Positions 1-7,234 of a stretch of 60,299 bases of DNA are shown in pieces. The notes under the pieces are model-generated. The model saw only the letters and a program-made list of their open reading frames with translations, did not search any database and was not told the origin of the DNA. Position 1 is the stretch's first letter, and each line of letters begins with the position of its first letter. The position numbers and the translations under genes were made by a program. Source of the DNA: Actinomycetales bacterium (GTDB taxonomy: Bacteria; Actinomycetota; Actinomycetes; Actinomycetales; Microbacteriaceae); the NCBI GenBank assembly GCA_015654475.1, contig JAATGV010000024.1:1-60299 (forward strand). The letters run 5' to 3'.

Positions 1-701
1 ATCGCCAACGACAGCTGGACGGCGGCCTCGTTCTGCTGGATCCACAGCACCCAGCTGAAGACGACCGAACTGCGCGGTACCAGCCGCCGCGTCGCGAACT
101 GCTGGTAGAGCAGGATCGCGCGGGGCAGGATCATCGCGGCGAAGACGATCGTGGTGATGGCCGAGCGCAACGAGGACGGCACCCGGGCCGCCGAGACAAC
201 ATATCCCCAAGAGGCCACGATCACCAGCAGGGTGCCGAGCGCATAGCCCGCGAGGCGCAGCAGGCTCTCGGTGTCGAACAGACTCGACCCCATCGGGACG
301 ATGCTGCTGGCGTTGAAGAAGTAGGTGAATCCGTAAAAGACCGACGTGGATGCTAGAGCGATCAGGCTCGCGACGGTCAGGAAGCGATGCCTCCGGCCCT
401 GGTTGATGTCATGCAGGTCGCGTCCACCGAAAACCCAGACGGCAACTAAGAAGAGGATGACCGCCGCGAACGTGACCGGGCCGACGTAGGCGTTGAAGGT
501 AGGAACGTCGATGGCTGTTGTATTGAGCCGCAGCCACGCCACAATGGCCGCAACAGCCAGGCCTACACCGCCCACGAATATGGTGATCCGCGCCATGTCT
601 CGGCGTTGCCGGGGCGAGTAGGCACGGCTGGCAATCAGGATTACCACCGCCAGACAGAGTGCCAGCGCACTTTGGATCGACGTGACGAACAATTGCAGCA
701 T
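1..701 (-). CDS. DUF2318-type membrane protein of iron-uptake operon (partial)
   Basis: An open frame runs from an ATG at 701 off the left edge, giving 233 codons without a stop. The product begins MLQLFVTSIQSALALC and alternates hydrophobic stretches (at least six likely membrane segments) with short basic loops such as SPRQRRDMAR. This matches the membrane half of the Fe-S-containing DUF2318 proteins that follow FTR1 and P19/Tpd genes in many bacteria; the DUF2318 domain itself would lie beyond the edge. It is third in the iron operon, about 105 bp after the lipoprotein gene. Family assignment rests on position and topology, so it is an inference. Confidence 0.6.
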   Translation of the reverse strand, partial: MLQLFVTSIQSALALCLAVVILIASRAYSPRQRRDMARITIFVGGVGLAVAAIVAWLRLNTTAIDVPTFNAYVGPVTFAAVILFLVAVWVFGGRDLHDINQGRRHRFLTVASLIALASTSVFYGFTYFFNASSIVPMGSSLFDTESLLRLAGYALGTLLVIVASWGYVVSAARVPSSLRSAITTIVFAAMILPRAILLYQQFATRRLVPRSSVVFSWVLWIQQNEAAVQLSLA

Positions 702-805
702 GATGTCGCGTGTGGCCTGCCTTTGGATAGAGATCGGTGCCGGTTCGCCGGCTCGGGACCGCTTTCCCCCAGGAGACCTCCCTCCCGGGGGAAAAGGATG
801 CGTTG

Positions 806-1423
806 CTAAAGCAGCTGGCCGTCCCACTGCCAGTTATCGAACTCGAACGTCAGCGGTTTGGTCCAGAAGCGCCCGGTGACACCGGAAGAGTCCTTGCCGG
901 TGTGCAGCATGAAGTCGTCGGCCGGGGAGGCGATGGTGATGACCACGTCGTAGTTGCCCGGCTCAAGCGCAATGTTGTTGCCGTAGTGCGCACCATCGGA
1001 GGCGATCATCGGCATCATGGTGCCCAGGTCGACATCCTGTCCGGTGTCCTGATTGGTGGCGACGGCCGAAACATCGAGGTAGGGCATGAATTGATCGGCC
1101 TCGTAGCCCCACTCGGTGGCCTTCTCGTTGGTGGCCACGTCGACCTCGAAGTGCATGTCGGAGTCCGAGGCTGCTGGCATGGCCATGGACCCCATCTCCA
1201 GATCGATCGCCTGGAAATAGACGACATCGACGGTGAGCGCGTCGTTGGTCCGGGGTCCTGAGTCGCCAACAGGAAGTTCGTTGATGCCGGCGGTGTCCTT
1301 CGTTGCTTCAGCAGTGCTAGCGCCGGAGGGCGCGGCTCCGTCTGCCTCGGTCCCGCTCGAGCACGCCCCCAATGAGAGCGCCAAAGCGAGTACGCCGATC
1401 GCGATAAGAGGATTCTTCTTCAC
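806..1423 (-). CDS. Tpd/P19-like periplasmic iron-binding lipoprotein
   Basis: About 205 residues. The GTG at 1423 is preferred over upstream frames because it gives a clean lipoprotein signal (MKKNPLIAIGVLALAL, lipobox LGAC) and is preceded by AGGA about 9 nt away, only 14 nt after the permease stop. The mature part has the Met/His-rich metal-site pattern of the Fe2+ transport (Tpd/P19/UPF0423) family: VYFQAIDLEMGSMAMP, DMHFEVDVATNEK and an Asn-Asn-Ile segment. Known relatives bind iron or copper outside the membrane and pass iron to FTR1-type permeases, which fits its place after the FTR1 gene. Confidence 0.85.
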   Translation of the reverse strand: MKKNPLIAIGVLALALSLGACSSGTEADGAAPSGASTAEATKDTAGINELPVGDSGPRTNDALTVDVVYFQAIDLEMGSMAMPAASDSDMHFEVDVATNEKATEWGYEADQFMPYLDVSAVATNQDTGQDVDLGTMMPMIASDGAHYGNNIALEPGNYDVVITIASPADDFMLHTGKDSSGVTGRFWTKPLTFEFDNWQWDGQLL

Positions 1424-1436
1424 CTTCTGTTTCCTT

Positions 1437-3053
1437 TCATTGTTCGGCCTCGACAGCAGACTGTGCGACAACGGCGTGCCGCCCCTCTGCCTTGGCCTTC
1501 TGGTACTGGAGGACACCGAGGATCGCCAAGACGACGATGACGAGCAGTTGCCCGACGAGGGTCTCGAGCGTGGGATAGAGGCCGAGCCAGGTCACCTCGG
1601 GAACCCCACTGACGACATGGGTAGAGACGATGGTGGCGTCCTGGAGTTCCTTGACCGCCCCGCCCATGATGGTGACCGCCAGCAATCCCAGCAGCACCGA
1701 CGTCCACGTGAAAAACGGCTTCATCGGCAGCCGGGCGCCGAACCCCCAGATCAACAGGAACATGGCGGCCAGCAAGACCACGGCACCGCCGACGCCCATC
1801 CAAATCTTGGCGTAGTCGCCGCCGGTCCTGGCCGCAGCCGTGATTGGGGCGAAGAAGAGGATAGTCTCCGCGCCTTCGCGCAGCACCGCAAGGAAAGCCA
1901 CCGACGCCAGCGCGAAGACACCACCCTTGGCGACGCCCCTGCTCGCGCTCTTCTCGATGTACTCCCGCCACCTGTCTCCGCCAGCCTTGGACAGGATCCA
2001 GTTCGACACCCAGATCAGCATGACCACCGCAAGCATTCCGGTGACGCCTTCGATGAGCTCCTGGCCCAGTCCGCTGGCTGCTGAGCTGGTGAGCGTGCCG
2101 AACAAGACAGCCAGCCCGATCGAGACGGCAAGCGCCGCAGCCACGCCGACGACGATGCCGACCAGCTGGTCCCGGCGACCGGCCTTCATGGCGTAGGCCA
2201 CCACGGCGGCCACCACCAGGAGGGCCTCGGTGCCCTCACGCAACAGCACGAGGAAGGCTGCGAAGAATCCACTCCAGCCCAATTCCGCATTCGACGTCAG
2301 CTGGTCGAGCTCGCCGGCGTCTTGCGTGATCGCGGTGGCGAGGGAATCGGCCAGCTGATCGTATTCTTCGACCGACAGGGAGCCGTCGCGGGCGGACTGC
2401 CGCAACTGGGTGAACATGCTCTCCAGCTCGCTGACCCGGGCCTGCCCGATATATGAGATCGTCGCCTTCTCAAGTCCATCGGCCTCGTAGTGGGTCAAGT
2501 AGGCATCCTTGGCTGCCTCGGCGGCCGCATCCCGGTCGCCCTGCGCGAATGCAGTCTGGGCCGCTTCGATCTTCTCGACGATGCTGGTCGCCACACGCGT
2601 CCACTGATCCTGTAGCTCGGGGGCGCTCTCCAGGTCGGTGACATCGTCGCGCAGCATCTGGACCGTCGTTTTGACCGCGCCCTCGACCTCGGTCTGCGCT
2701 GCACCGGCTCTGCTCAGATCGCGTATCGACAGCAGCTGATCGACGAAGGCATCGCTGCGGTCGTCGCCGAGACGGTGGCTGATCTGTGCCTCCAACCCGC
2801 TGACCTGGTAGATCTCGTAATAGGCTTTCCGGATGGAGCGCTCGACGCCTTTCTGATCCTGATATTGGTCGGGAATCTGATCGATCGTGGCGATCACCTG
2901 TTCGGCGACGGTACCCCAATCCCCGTCGTCCGCCTGTGCGGGGGCACTAAGCACGGGCAGGATCGCCGCCAGAATTCCCAGGCAGAACGCTATCAAGAGC
3001 ATCCGCGCCCACGGGGATGATAGCCCGGATCGAGTCGTCGCCACCGTGTCCAT
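1437..3053 (-). CDS. FTR1-family high-affinity iron permease with N-terminal extracytoplasmic domain
   Basis: 538 residues. Residues 1-42 form a signal peptide (MLLIAFCLGILAAILP, ending APAQA). Residues 43-255 are a helical extracytoplasmic region, and about seven membrane segments follow. Two REXXE motifs typical of FTR1/EfeU permeases lie at 272-276 (REGTE) and 392-396 (REGAE); these are the known iron ligands. The ATG at 3053 has GAGAAAGG directly upstream. It heads a leftward operon with the Tpd lipoprotein and the DUF2318-like membrane protein. A DtxR/IdeR-type box 37 bp upstream points to induction under iron limitation. Confidence 0.93.
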   Translation of the reverse strand: MDTVATTRSGLSSPWARMLLIAFCLGILAAILPVLSAPAQADDGDWGTVAEQVIATIDQIPDQYQDQKGVERSIRKAYYEIYQVSGLEAQISHRLGDDRSDAFVDQLLSIRDLSRAGAAQTEVEGAVKTTVQMLRDDVTDLESAPELQDQWTRVATSIVEKIEAAQTAFAQGDRDAAAEAAKDAYLTHYEADGLEKATISYIGQARVSELESMFTQLRQSARDGSLSVEEYDQLADSLATAITQDAGELDQLTSNAELGWSGFFAAFLVLLREGTEALLVVAAVVAYAMKAGRRDQLVGIVVGVAAALAVSIGLAVLFGTLTSSAASGLGQELIEGVTGMLAVVMLIWVSNWILSKAGGDRWREYIEKSASRGVAKGGVFALASVAFLAVLREGAETILFFAPITAAARTGGDYAKIWMGVGGAVVLLAAMFLLIWGFGARLPMKPFFTWTSVLLGLLAVTIMGGAVKELQDATIVSTHVVSGVPEVTWLGLYPTLETLVGQLLVIVVLAILGVLQYQKAKAEGRHAVVAQSAVEAEQ

Positions 3054-3089
3054 GCCACCTTTCTCAGTTGCCAGCGAGGCTTGGCCAAC

Positions 3090-3108
3090 TTAGGTTAGCC
3101 TCAACTAA
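3090..3108. promoter_or_regulatory. DtxR/IdeR-type iron box
   Basis: The 19-bp site TTAGGTTAGCCTCAACTAA matches the IdeR/DtxR consensus TTAGGTTAGSCTAACCTAA at 17 of 19 positions by eye. It lies 37 bp upstream of the FTR1 start. In actinobacteria such boxes are bound by the Fe2+-loaded repressor, so the operon is expected to be on when iron is low. Confidence 0.8.
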
Positions 3109-3390
3109 CTTGTGTGGCGTCTTTGGTATAGCTGACCGACAGCAACAGCTGCCTCGGATACCGTGTCTTTGTCTGAGATGCACACAGCGTGCGCATACAG
3201 AACCGGTGGAGCTGTCGCACGCACGGGGACGTCTTTGCTCTGGCAAGCAATGCCACGACGGCCGGAGTAGGGCCGTCGCACGCACGGGGCCATGACACCG
3301 TGCAGGTGTGTTGTGAGCTGCCACATCCGCTTCCGGGACAGCGAGGATGACGGGCCGACTTTTCACAGGAGGGTGCGAGGCCTGTTCTGC
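3109..3390. other. Intergenic stretch with a 15-bp direct repeat
   Basis: No convincing gene lies between the iron box and the EamA stop. The 15-mer GTCGCACGCACGGGG occurs at 3214-3228 and again at 3275-3289, 61 bp apart. Between them is an imperfect inverted repeat (ACGGCC/GGGCCGT). The frames that cross the region lack ribosome-binding sites and recognisable domains. Function unknown; a recombination scar or a regulatory site is possible. Confidence 0.5.
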
Positions 3391-4347
3391 TTATGGCCGC
3401 GATGACGCCGTCTCTCGTGTCGATCCTGAGCCGGCCGCCGATCGCCAGCGCTGTTCGGCTTGTCTGCCCCATGCGGTGGCGAGGAGGAGGGTCGCGGCGC
3501 CGATCAGTCCAATCGGGCCAAGTGAATCTCCTGCCAGTACCAGGCCGGTGAGTAGCGCCCAGGCGGGTTCGGTGCCGAGCAGCATGCTGGCTCGGGATGC
3601 GGAGGTGTGCTTGGTGGCCCAAAGTTGTCCGAGAAAGGCGAGGATGGTGCAGCCGAGGCTGAGATAGAGCACCGCGAACCATTCTCCGGCTCCGAAGCCG
3701 CCGATATGGGAGAGGAGAGGCCCGCCGCCCCAGAGGGTGAAGATGACGGCGCCGAAGGCGATCTCGATGGTGGTCAGCGTCAGCACGTCGGATTGCTTGC
3801 CGATGGTGAACTGGGCTTCTGCGACGCCGAGGCAGGCGCGGGTCAGCGCCGCGCCCAGCACGAGCAGGTCACCGAGGTTGGGGGCAGCAAATCCATGCCC
3901 ACCGACGAGGGCGGCGATGCCAGCCAGCGCCAGCATGACGCTACCGAGAAGTGAGGCCGACAGCCGGCGCCGGGTACGGGCGGACTCCAGCACGGGAGTG
4001 AGAAGCACCGACAATCCGATGATGAGCCCGGCGTTGGTGGCGCTGGTGAGGGTCACCCCGATGGTCTCCAGGGCGATAGTCGCGGCCCGGAACAGACCGA
4101 GCACGAGTCCCGGTCGCAGTGATTCTCGCAGGCCGGGACGTCCGCCTCCGTTCGTCGGGCGGCGGGCCTGGTGCCAGGCAAGCAGGATGACGGCAGAGGG
4201 CAGGAACCGCGCGCACATGACCGCAGCAGCGGTGGAGGCGGCAGCGAGGTCCTTGGCCGCCAAGTAGCTGCCACCCCAGACAATCGCCACGCCCAGCAGC
4301 ACCAGGTCGGGCAGCAGGCGAGCGGTGGTCTGTTGGCGAATACTCAT
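3391..4347 (-). CDS. EamA-family (DMT) transporter
   Basis: 318 residues from the ATG at 4347 (MSIRQQTTARLLPD). A longer frame exists but would run into the divergent LysR gene. The protein has about ten membrane segments and the two-fold EamA repeat, with features such as GVAIVWGGSYLAAKDL near the N-terminus and LGCTILAFLGQLWATKHTSA in the second half. EamA proteins export amino acids or other small metabolites; the substrate here is unknown. It is divergent from a LysR regulator 72 bp away, the classic arrangement for an exporter controlled by its own regulator. Confidence 0.88.
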   Translation of the reverse strand: MSIRQQTTARLLPDLVLLGVAIVWGGSYLAAKDLAAASTAAAVMCARFLPSAVILLAWHQARRPTNGGGRPGLRESLRPGLVLGLFRAATIALETIGVTLTSATNAGLIIGLSVLLTPVLESARTRRRLSASLLGSVMLALAGIAALVGGHGFAAPNLGDLLVLGAALTRACLGVAEAQFTIGKQSDVLTLTTIEIAFGAVIFTLWGGGPLLSHIGGFGAGEWFAVLYLSLGCTILAFLGQLWATKHTSASRASMLLGTEPAWALLTGLVLAGDSLGPIGLIGAATLLLATAWGRQAEQRWRSAAGSGSTRETASSRP

Positions 4348-4419
4348 AGCAGCACCATGCCCCTGACCATCGATAAAGATCAATGACCACTGTCTTGATC
4401 CATCTGTAAGCTTACCTTT
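4348..4419. promoter_or_regulatory. Divergent promoter region between EamA and LysR genes
   Basis: This 72-bp gap must hold both promoters. It contains the perfect palindrome GTAAGCTTAC at 4406-4415, directly before the LysR start, and an AT-rich CGATAAAGATCAATG stretch at 4371-4385. LysR proteins usually bind such gaps and autoregulate, so the palindrome is a candidate operator. Only the palindrome is seen directly. Confidence 0.45.
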
Positions 4420-5346
4420 ATGGATGTGAATCATCTGCGGACGCTGCGCGAACTGCGGGACCGCGGATCCGTGACCGCAGTCGCACAAGCCCTGCATCTC
4501 TCGGCCTCGGCCGTCTCCCAGCAGCTAGCGGCGTTGCAACGATCGGTTCCGGTTCCCCTCACCCGCCAGCGGGGCCGGGTGCTAGTGCTGACCGCTGCTG
4601 GAGAGCGTCTCGCCGACGCGACCGGGGACGTGCTGGAGGCCATGGCGCGCGCCCAGCAATCCGTCTCCGAATACCTGAAGACCGCCAACGAGCCGGTCAC
4701 CGTCACCGCCTTCCACAGCGCCGGACTCGCCTGGTTCCCACCCCTGATCGCGCACTCACTGGCTGAACCGGATGGACCGCAGCTGCACTGCCGCGACGAG
4801 GACGTCTCCATCGACGAGTTCGTCGACCTCGTCGCCGACTACGACCTTGTCATCGCCCACCGCCCGCTTGCCTCCCCGCCGTGGCCGGCCCGGCGCGTCC
4901 GCGTGACCCCGCTACTGGTTGAGCCGATCGACCTCGCGCTGCCACGCGACCACCCGCTCACCGCCAAGGAATCAGTCGAGCTGGCCGACCTCACCGACGA
5001 GACGTGGCTGGCCGCACACGAGGGTTTCACCCTCGAACCCCTCCTCGTCCAAGCCCACGCCGCCACCACCGGCCGGGCCATCACCATCACCCACCGCGTC
5101 AATGAGTTCAATGTCGCCGCCGCCATCATCGCCACGACCCCGACCATCGGCCTGCTCCCCCGCTACACCGGATTACCAATGGCCTACCGCGACCGAATCG
5201 TGCTCAGGCCCATCCGCGACCTCACCATCGGCCGCCACATCGACGTCCTCACCCGCCCCGAAGCGCTCGCCCGCACCGGCATCCAGACAGCCATCCGATG
5301 GATCCAAGACATCGCCCGATCCACATCCGGTGAGCCGACGTACTGA
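4420..5346 (+). CDS. LysR-family transcriptional regulator
   Basis: 308 residues, full length for the family. Residues 1-60 form the winged HTH (MDVNHLRTLRELRDRGS, then ALHLSASAVSQQLAALQ), followed by a substrate-binding domain to the C-terminus (for example VNEFNVAAAIIATTPTIGLLP). The ATG at 4420 keeps the conserved N-terminus. It is divergent from the EamA exporter gene, which is its likely target. The gene ends only about 17 bp before the first att-like repeat of the island, so it is the last chromosomal gene on the left side. Confidence 0.9.
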   Translation: MDVNHLRTLRELRDRGSVTAVAQALHLSASAVSQQLAALQRSVPVPLTRQRGRVLVLTAAGERLADATGDVLEAMARAQQSVSEYLKTANEPVTVTAFHSAGLAWFPPLIAHSLAEPDGPQLHCRDEDVSIDEFVDLVADYDLVIAHRPLASPPWPARRVRVTPLLVEPIDLALPRDHPLTAKESVELADLTDETWLAAHEGFTLEPLLVQAHAATTGRAITITHRVNEFNVAAAIIATTPTIGLLPRYTGLPMAYRDRIVLRPIRDLTIGRHIDVLTRPEALARTGIQTAIRWIQDIARSTSGEPTY

Positions 5347-5362
5347 TCCGCCGGAGAGGGGC

Positions 5363-5413
5363 TACCTCACGGTGGGTCCTTTTCCATTTGTGCGCCCAGA
5401 GGGGGACTCAACT
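5363..5413. repeat. Degenerate att-like remnant (left outer copy)
   Basis: Starting at ACCTCACGGTGGGTCC, this segment copies the junction found at the 3' end of the tRNA-Ala gene at 16213-16260: terminator right arm, ATTTGTG, then a degraded version of the tRNA 3' end (GGGGGACTCAACT against GGGGACTCGAACC). It sits directly after the LysR stop. It is best read as a decayed left attachment site of an element that entered the tRNA. Confidence 0.6.
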
Positions 5414-5617
5414 CCCTAATTCGCTTCTGCCGATCAAGGCTGCGCCTCGACCGGGCGAATCAGGGGCCCACGCCCATCGGCGAACGGCACCACCGTTCGG
5501 GACCCACCCCGGCTTGAAACGCATCGCAGATGCGCGGACGGGACGATTCTCGCACCCGCCTAACTCGACAAACAGAAAAGGACCCACCTCACGGCGGATC
5601 CTTTTCCATTTGTGGAA
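5411..5617. repeat. Left copy of island-flanking direct repeat
   Basis: This stretch aligns in direct orientation with 16025-16246. The first 85 bp differ at about five positions by eye. A 13-bp gap and a more diverged middle follow, and the copy ends in a degraded version of the terminator hairpin (AAAAGGACCCACC TCAC GGCGGATCCTTTT) and ATTTGTGGA. The right copy continues into an intact tRNA-Ala and this one does not. The pair marks the boundaries of the inserted segment. No gene is seen in the repeat. Confidence 0.8.
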
Positions 5618-6112
5618 CTATCGATCGTTGACGCAGGAAAATATCTAGCTCTTCTCGAACAGAGAGAGAAGCGAACCGACACTGTACCCCTAGCCCCCGC
5701 AAGCGACGGGCTCAACGCCCCAGTCGGCGCAGCCACGGCCTTAAAACAGGCACAGATCAGATTCTCAGACGAGCAAACCGCGAAAATCATTGCCCAGTAC
5801 CGGCAAGGTGCCTCGACCTACCAGCTTGCTGCTCAATACGGTTGCCACAGAACAACCATCAGTTTGATCCTCAGAAAAGCCGAAATTGCACTTCATCCGC
5901 AGAAGATCACTCCGCCGGAGAAGGTCACAGAAATAGTCGAACTCCGTGAGCAAGGCAAGAGCTATGCCGAAATCGTCCGAATCCTCAACTGCTGCAGCGC
6001 GCAGACAGTACGAACGCGGCTATTGCAAACAGACAACGAACCCTATCGACTCTTCACCGCAGAAAGCCTAGATAGGACAAACAAGATGCCACACACAGAA
6101 TCGTTACAGTAG
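5612..6112 (+). CDS. Double helix-turn-helix protein, possible recombinase-derived remnant
   Basis: 166 residues from a GTG that lies inside the flanking repeat and has no clear ribosome-binding site. Two HTH-like segments are visible: residues 67-90 (STYQLAAQYGCHRTTISLIL) and 117-138 (SYAEIVRILNCC, then SAQTVRTRLL). The first resembles the resolvase/Hin-type HTH found at the C-terminus of serine recombinases. No catalytic domain is present, so it may be the tail of a recombinase whose front was lost at the island edge. It could instead be a small regulator. It converges on gajB with a 48-bp gap. Confidence 0.5.
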   Translation: MELSIVDAGKYLALLEQREKRTDTVPLAPASDGLNAPVGAATALKQAQIRFSDEQTAKIIAQYRQGASTYQLAAQYGCHRTTISLILRKAEIALHPQKITPPEKVTEIVELREQGKSYAEIVRILNCCSAQTVRTRLLQTDNEPYRLFTAESLDRTNKMPHTESLQ

Positions 6113-6160
6113 GACACGTCCGTGGCGCGGACGGTTACCAAAGCATCCCGAACAAATGAC

Positions 6161-7234
6161 CTAAGGAGTCCAGTAAGACAGCCCCGAGTTCGTTTTCTTT
6201 GTGGTTGTGACGATTCCGACACTGTGTCGGGCTCTTGTAACTGCAACATAGAGTTTCGCGCGAGCCCCCTGAACGAGATCATCCCCCGACTCAATATAAG
6301 CGGTAATAGTTTTAGTGGGAAAAATGAGCACTCTGTCGAACGTCTTACCTTTCACTTCACCGAAATTCATGGCTGATGGCAAAGCCAGTTTGTTTCGCTT
6401 ATCCCAGCGAAGCTCGGCTGCGTTATGGGCCTGACGATAGCTGTCTAGGTCATCAACGTGTACTAGGTGGATTCCCATATCGCGGACGATAGTGGTGTTT
6501 TTACTTGTCGTGCCAGGCATATCTGGGTATAGAGCGTCTGCGTAGTCACAAATCTGCTGGTTACAACGGAAGCTCTCAGTGAGATGTGAAATATTCAGGA
6601 CTCCAGCCTTCTTCTGAGCTTCGATCCAATTGATGATGTTCGCTCGACGCATTCCACTGTTCTTTGCAGAGTTGTTAGTGAGATACACGGCTTGCCTTGG
6701 ATCTCCCACGGCCAGGATCCGAGTACGAGAACGCAGAAGTCGCTCTAGAAGTTCCAGGTCATATCCTGCGAAGTCCTGAATTTCATCGATCAGGATCAGG
6801 CCAAAACAGCTAACGAGGCGGCTTACCACGCGGCCGTCGGACAGATCATCAAGCTTACAAGCAAGAGCAGAAACTCGATCCCGGTAAACGTTACTCGCCG
6901 AGTCTATGTAGTACTGCTGGAAGCTCGACTCTCGCGCGTAGCGAGGTGGTTGAGTTTCAAAGTTAATAGATCGGAGGCTCAGAATTTCAGTCTTATACCC
7001 CTGATACGGTTTGATAGCATCGCGTAGCAAGAACTCAAACCACGACATTACGGTCACTTTATGTGTACGCGTTCCGGATGCCTTCCAAAGTCGAGCATCA
7101 ATCTCGCTCAGGTTCTCCCGCGTGTAGGTCGTAACGAGCACCCGAGCATCGGCGTCTGCGAGTGCCTCTTCAATGAGGCGCTCAGTCTTGCCAGAACCGG
7201 CCGCTGCGATCACGGCCTCATTAGCCGAGGGCAT
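6161..7234 (-). CDS. gajB: Gabija-like GajB, compact UvrD/PcrA-like helicase
   Basis: 357 residues with superfamily 1 helicase motifs in order: Walker A AAGSGKT (11-17), motif Ia VLVTTYTRENL, Walker B LILIDEIQDF (146-155), motif III GDPRQAVY (177-184), motif IV region TESFRCNQQ, motif V GEVKGKTFDRV and motif VI YVAVTRARH. Family GajB proteins are usually longer (about 490 residues), so the accessory 1B/2B regions are much reduced. It overlaps the end of gajA by 14 bp, as last gene of the defence operon. In Gabija, GajB senses or processes nucleic acid for the GajA nuclease. Base composition appears more AT-rich than in the flanking chromosome. Confidence 0.82.
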   Translation of the reverse strand: MPSANEAVIAAAGSGKTERLIEEALADADARVLVTTYTRENLSEIDARLWKASGTRTHKVTVMSWFEFLLRDAIKPYQGYKTEILSLRSINFETQPPRYARESSFQQYYIDSASNVYRDRVSALACKLDDLSDGRVVSRLVSCFGLILIDEIQDFAGYDLELLERLLRSRTRILAVGDPRQAVYLTNNSAKNSGMRRANIINWIEAQKKAGVLNISHLTESFRCNQQICDYADALYPDMPGTTSKNTTIVRDMGIHLVHVDDLDSYRQAHNAAELRWDKRNKLALPSAMNFGEVKGKTFDRVLIFPTKTITAYIESGDDLVQGARAKLYVAVTRARHSVGIVTTTKKTNSGLSYWTP

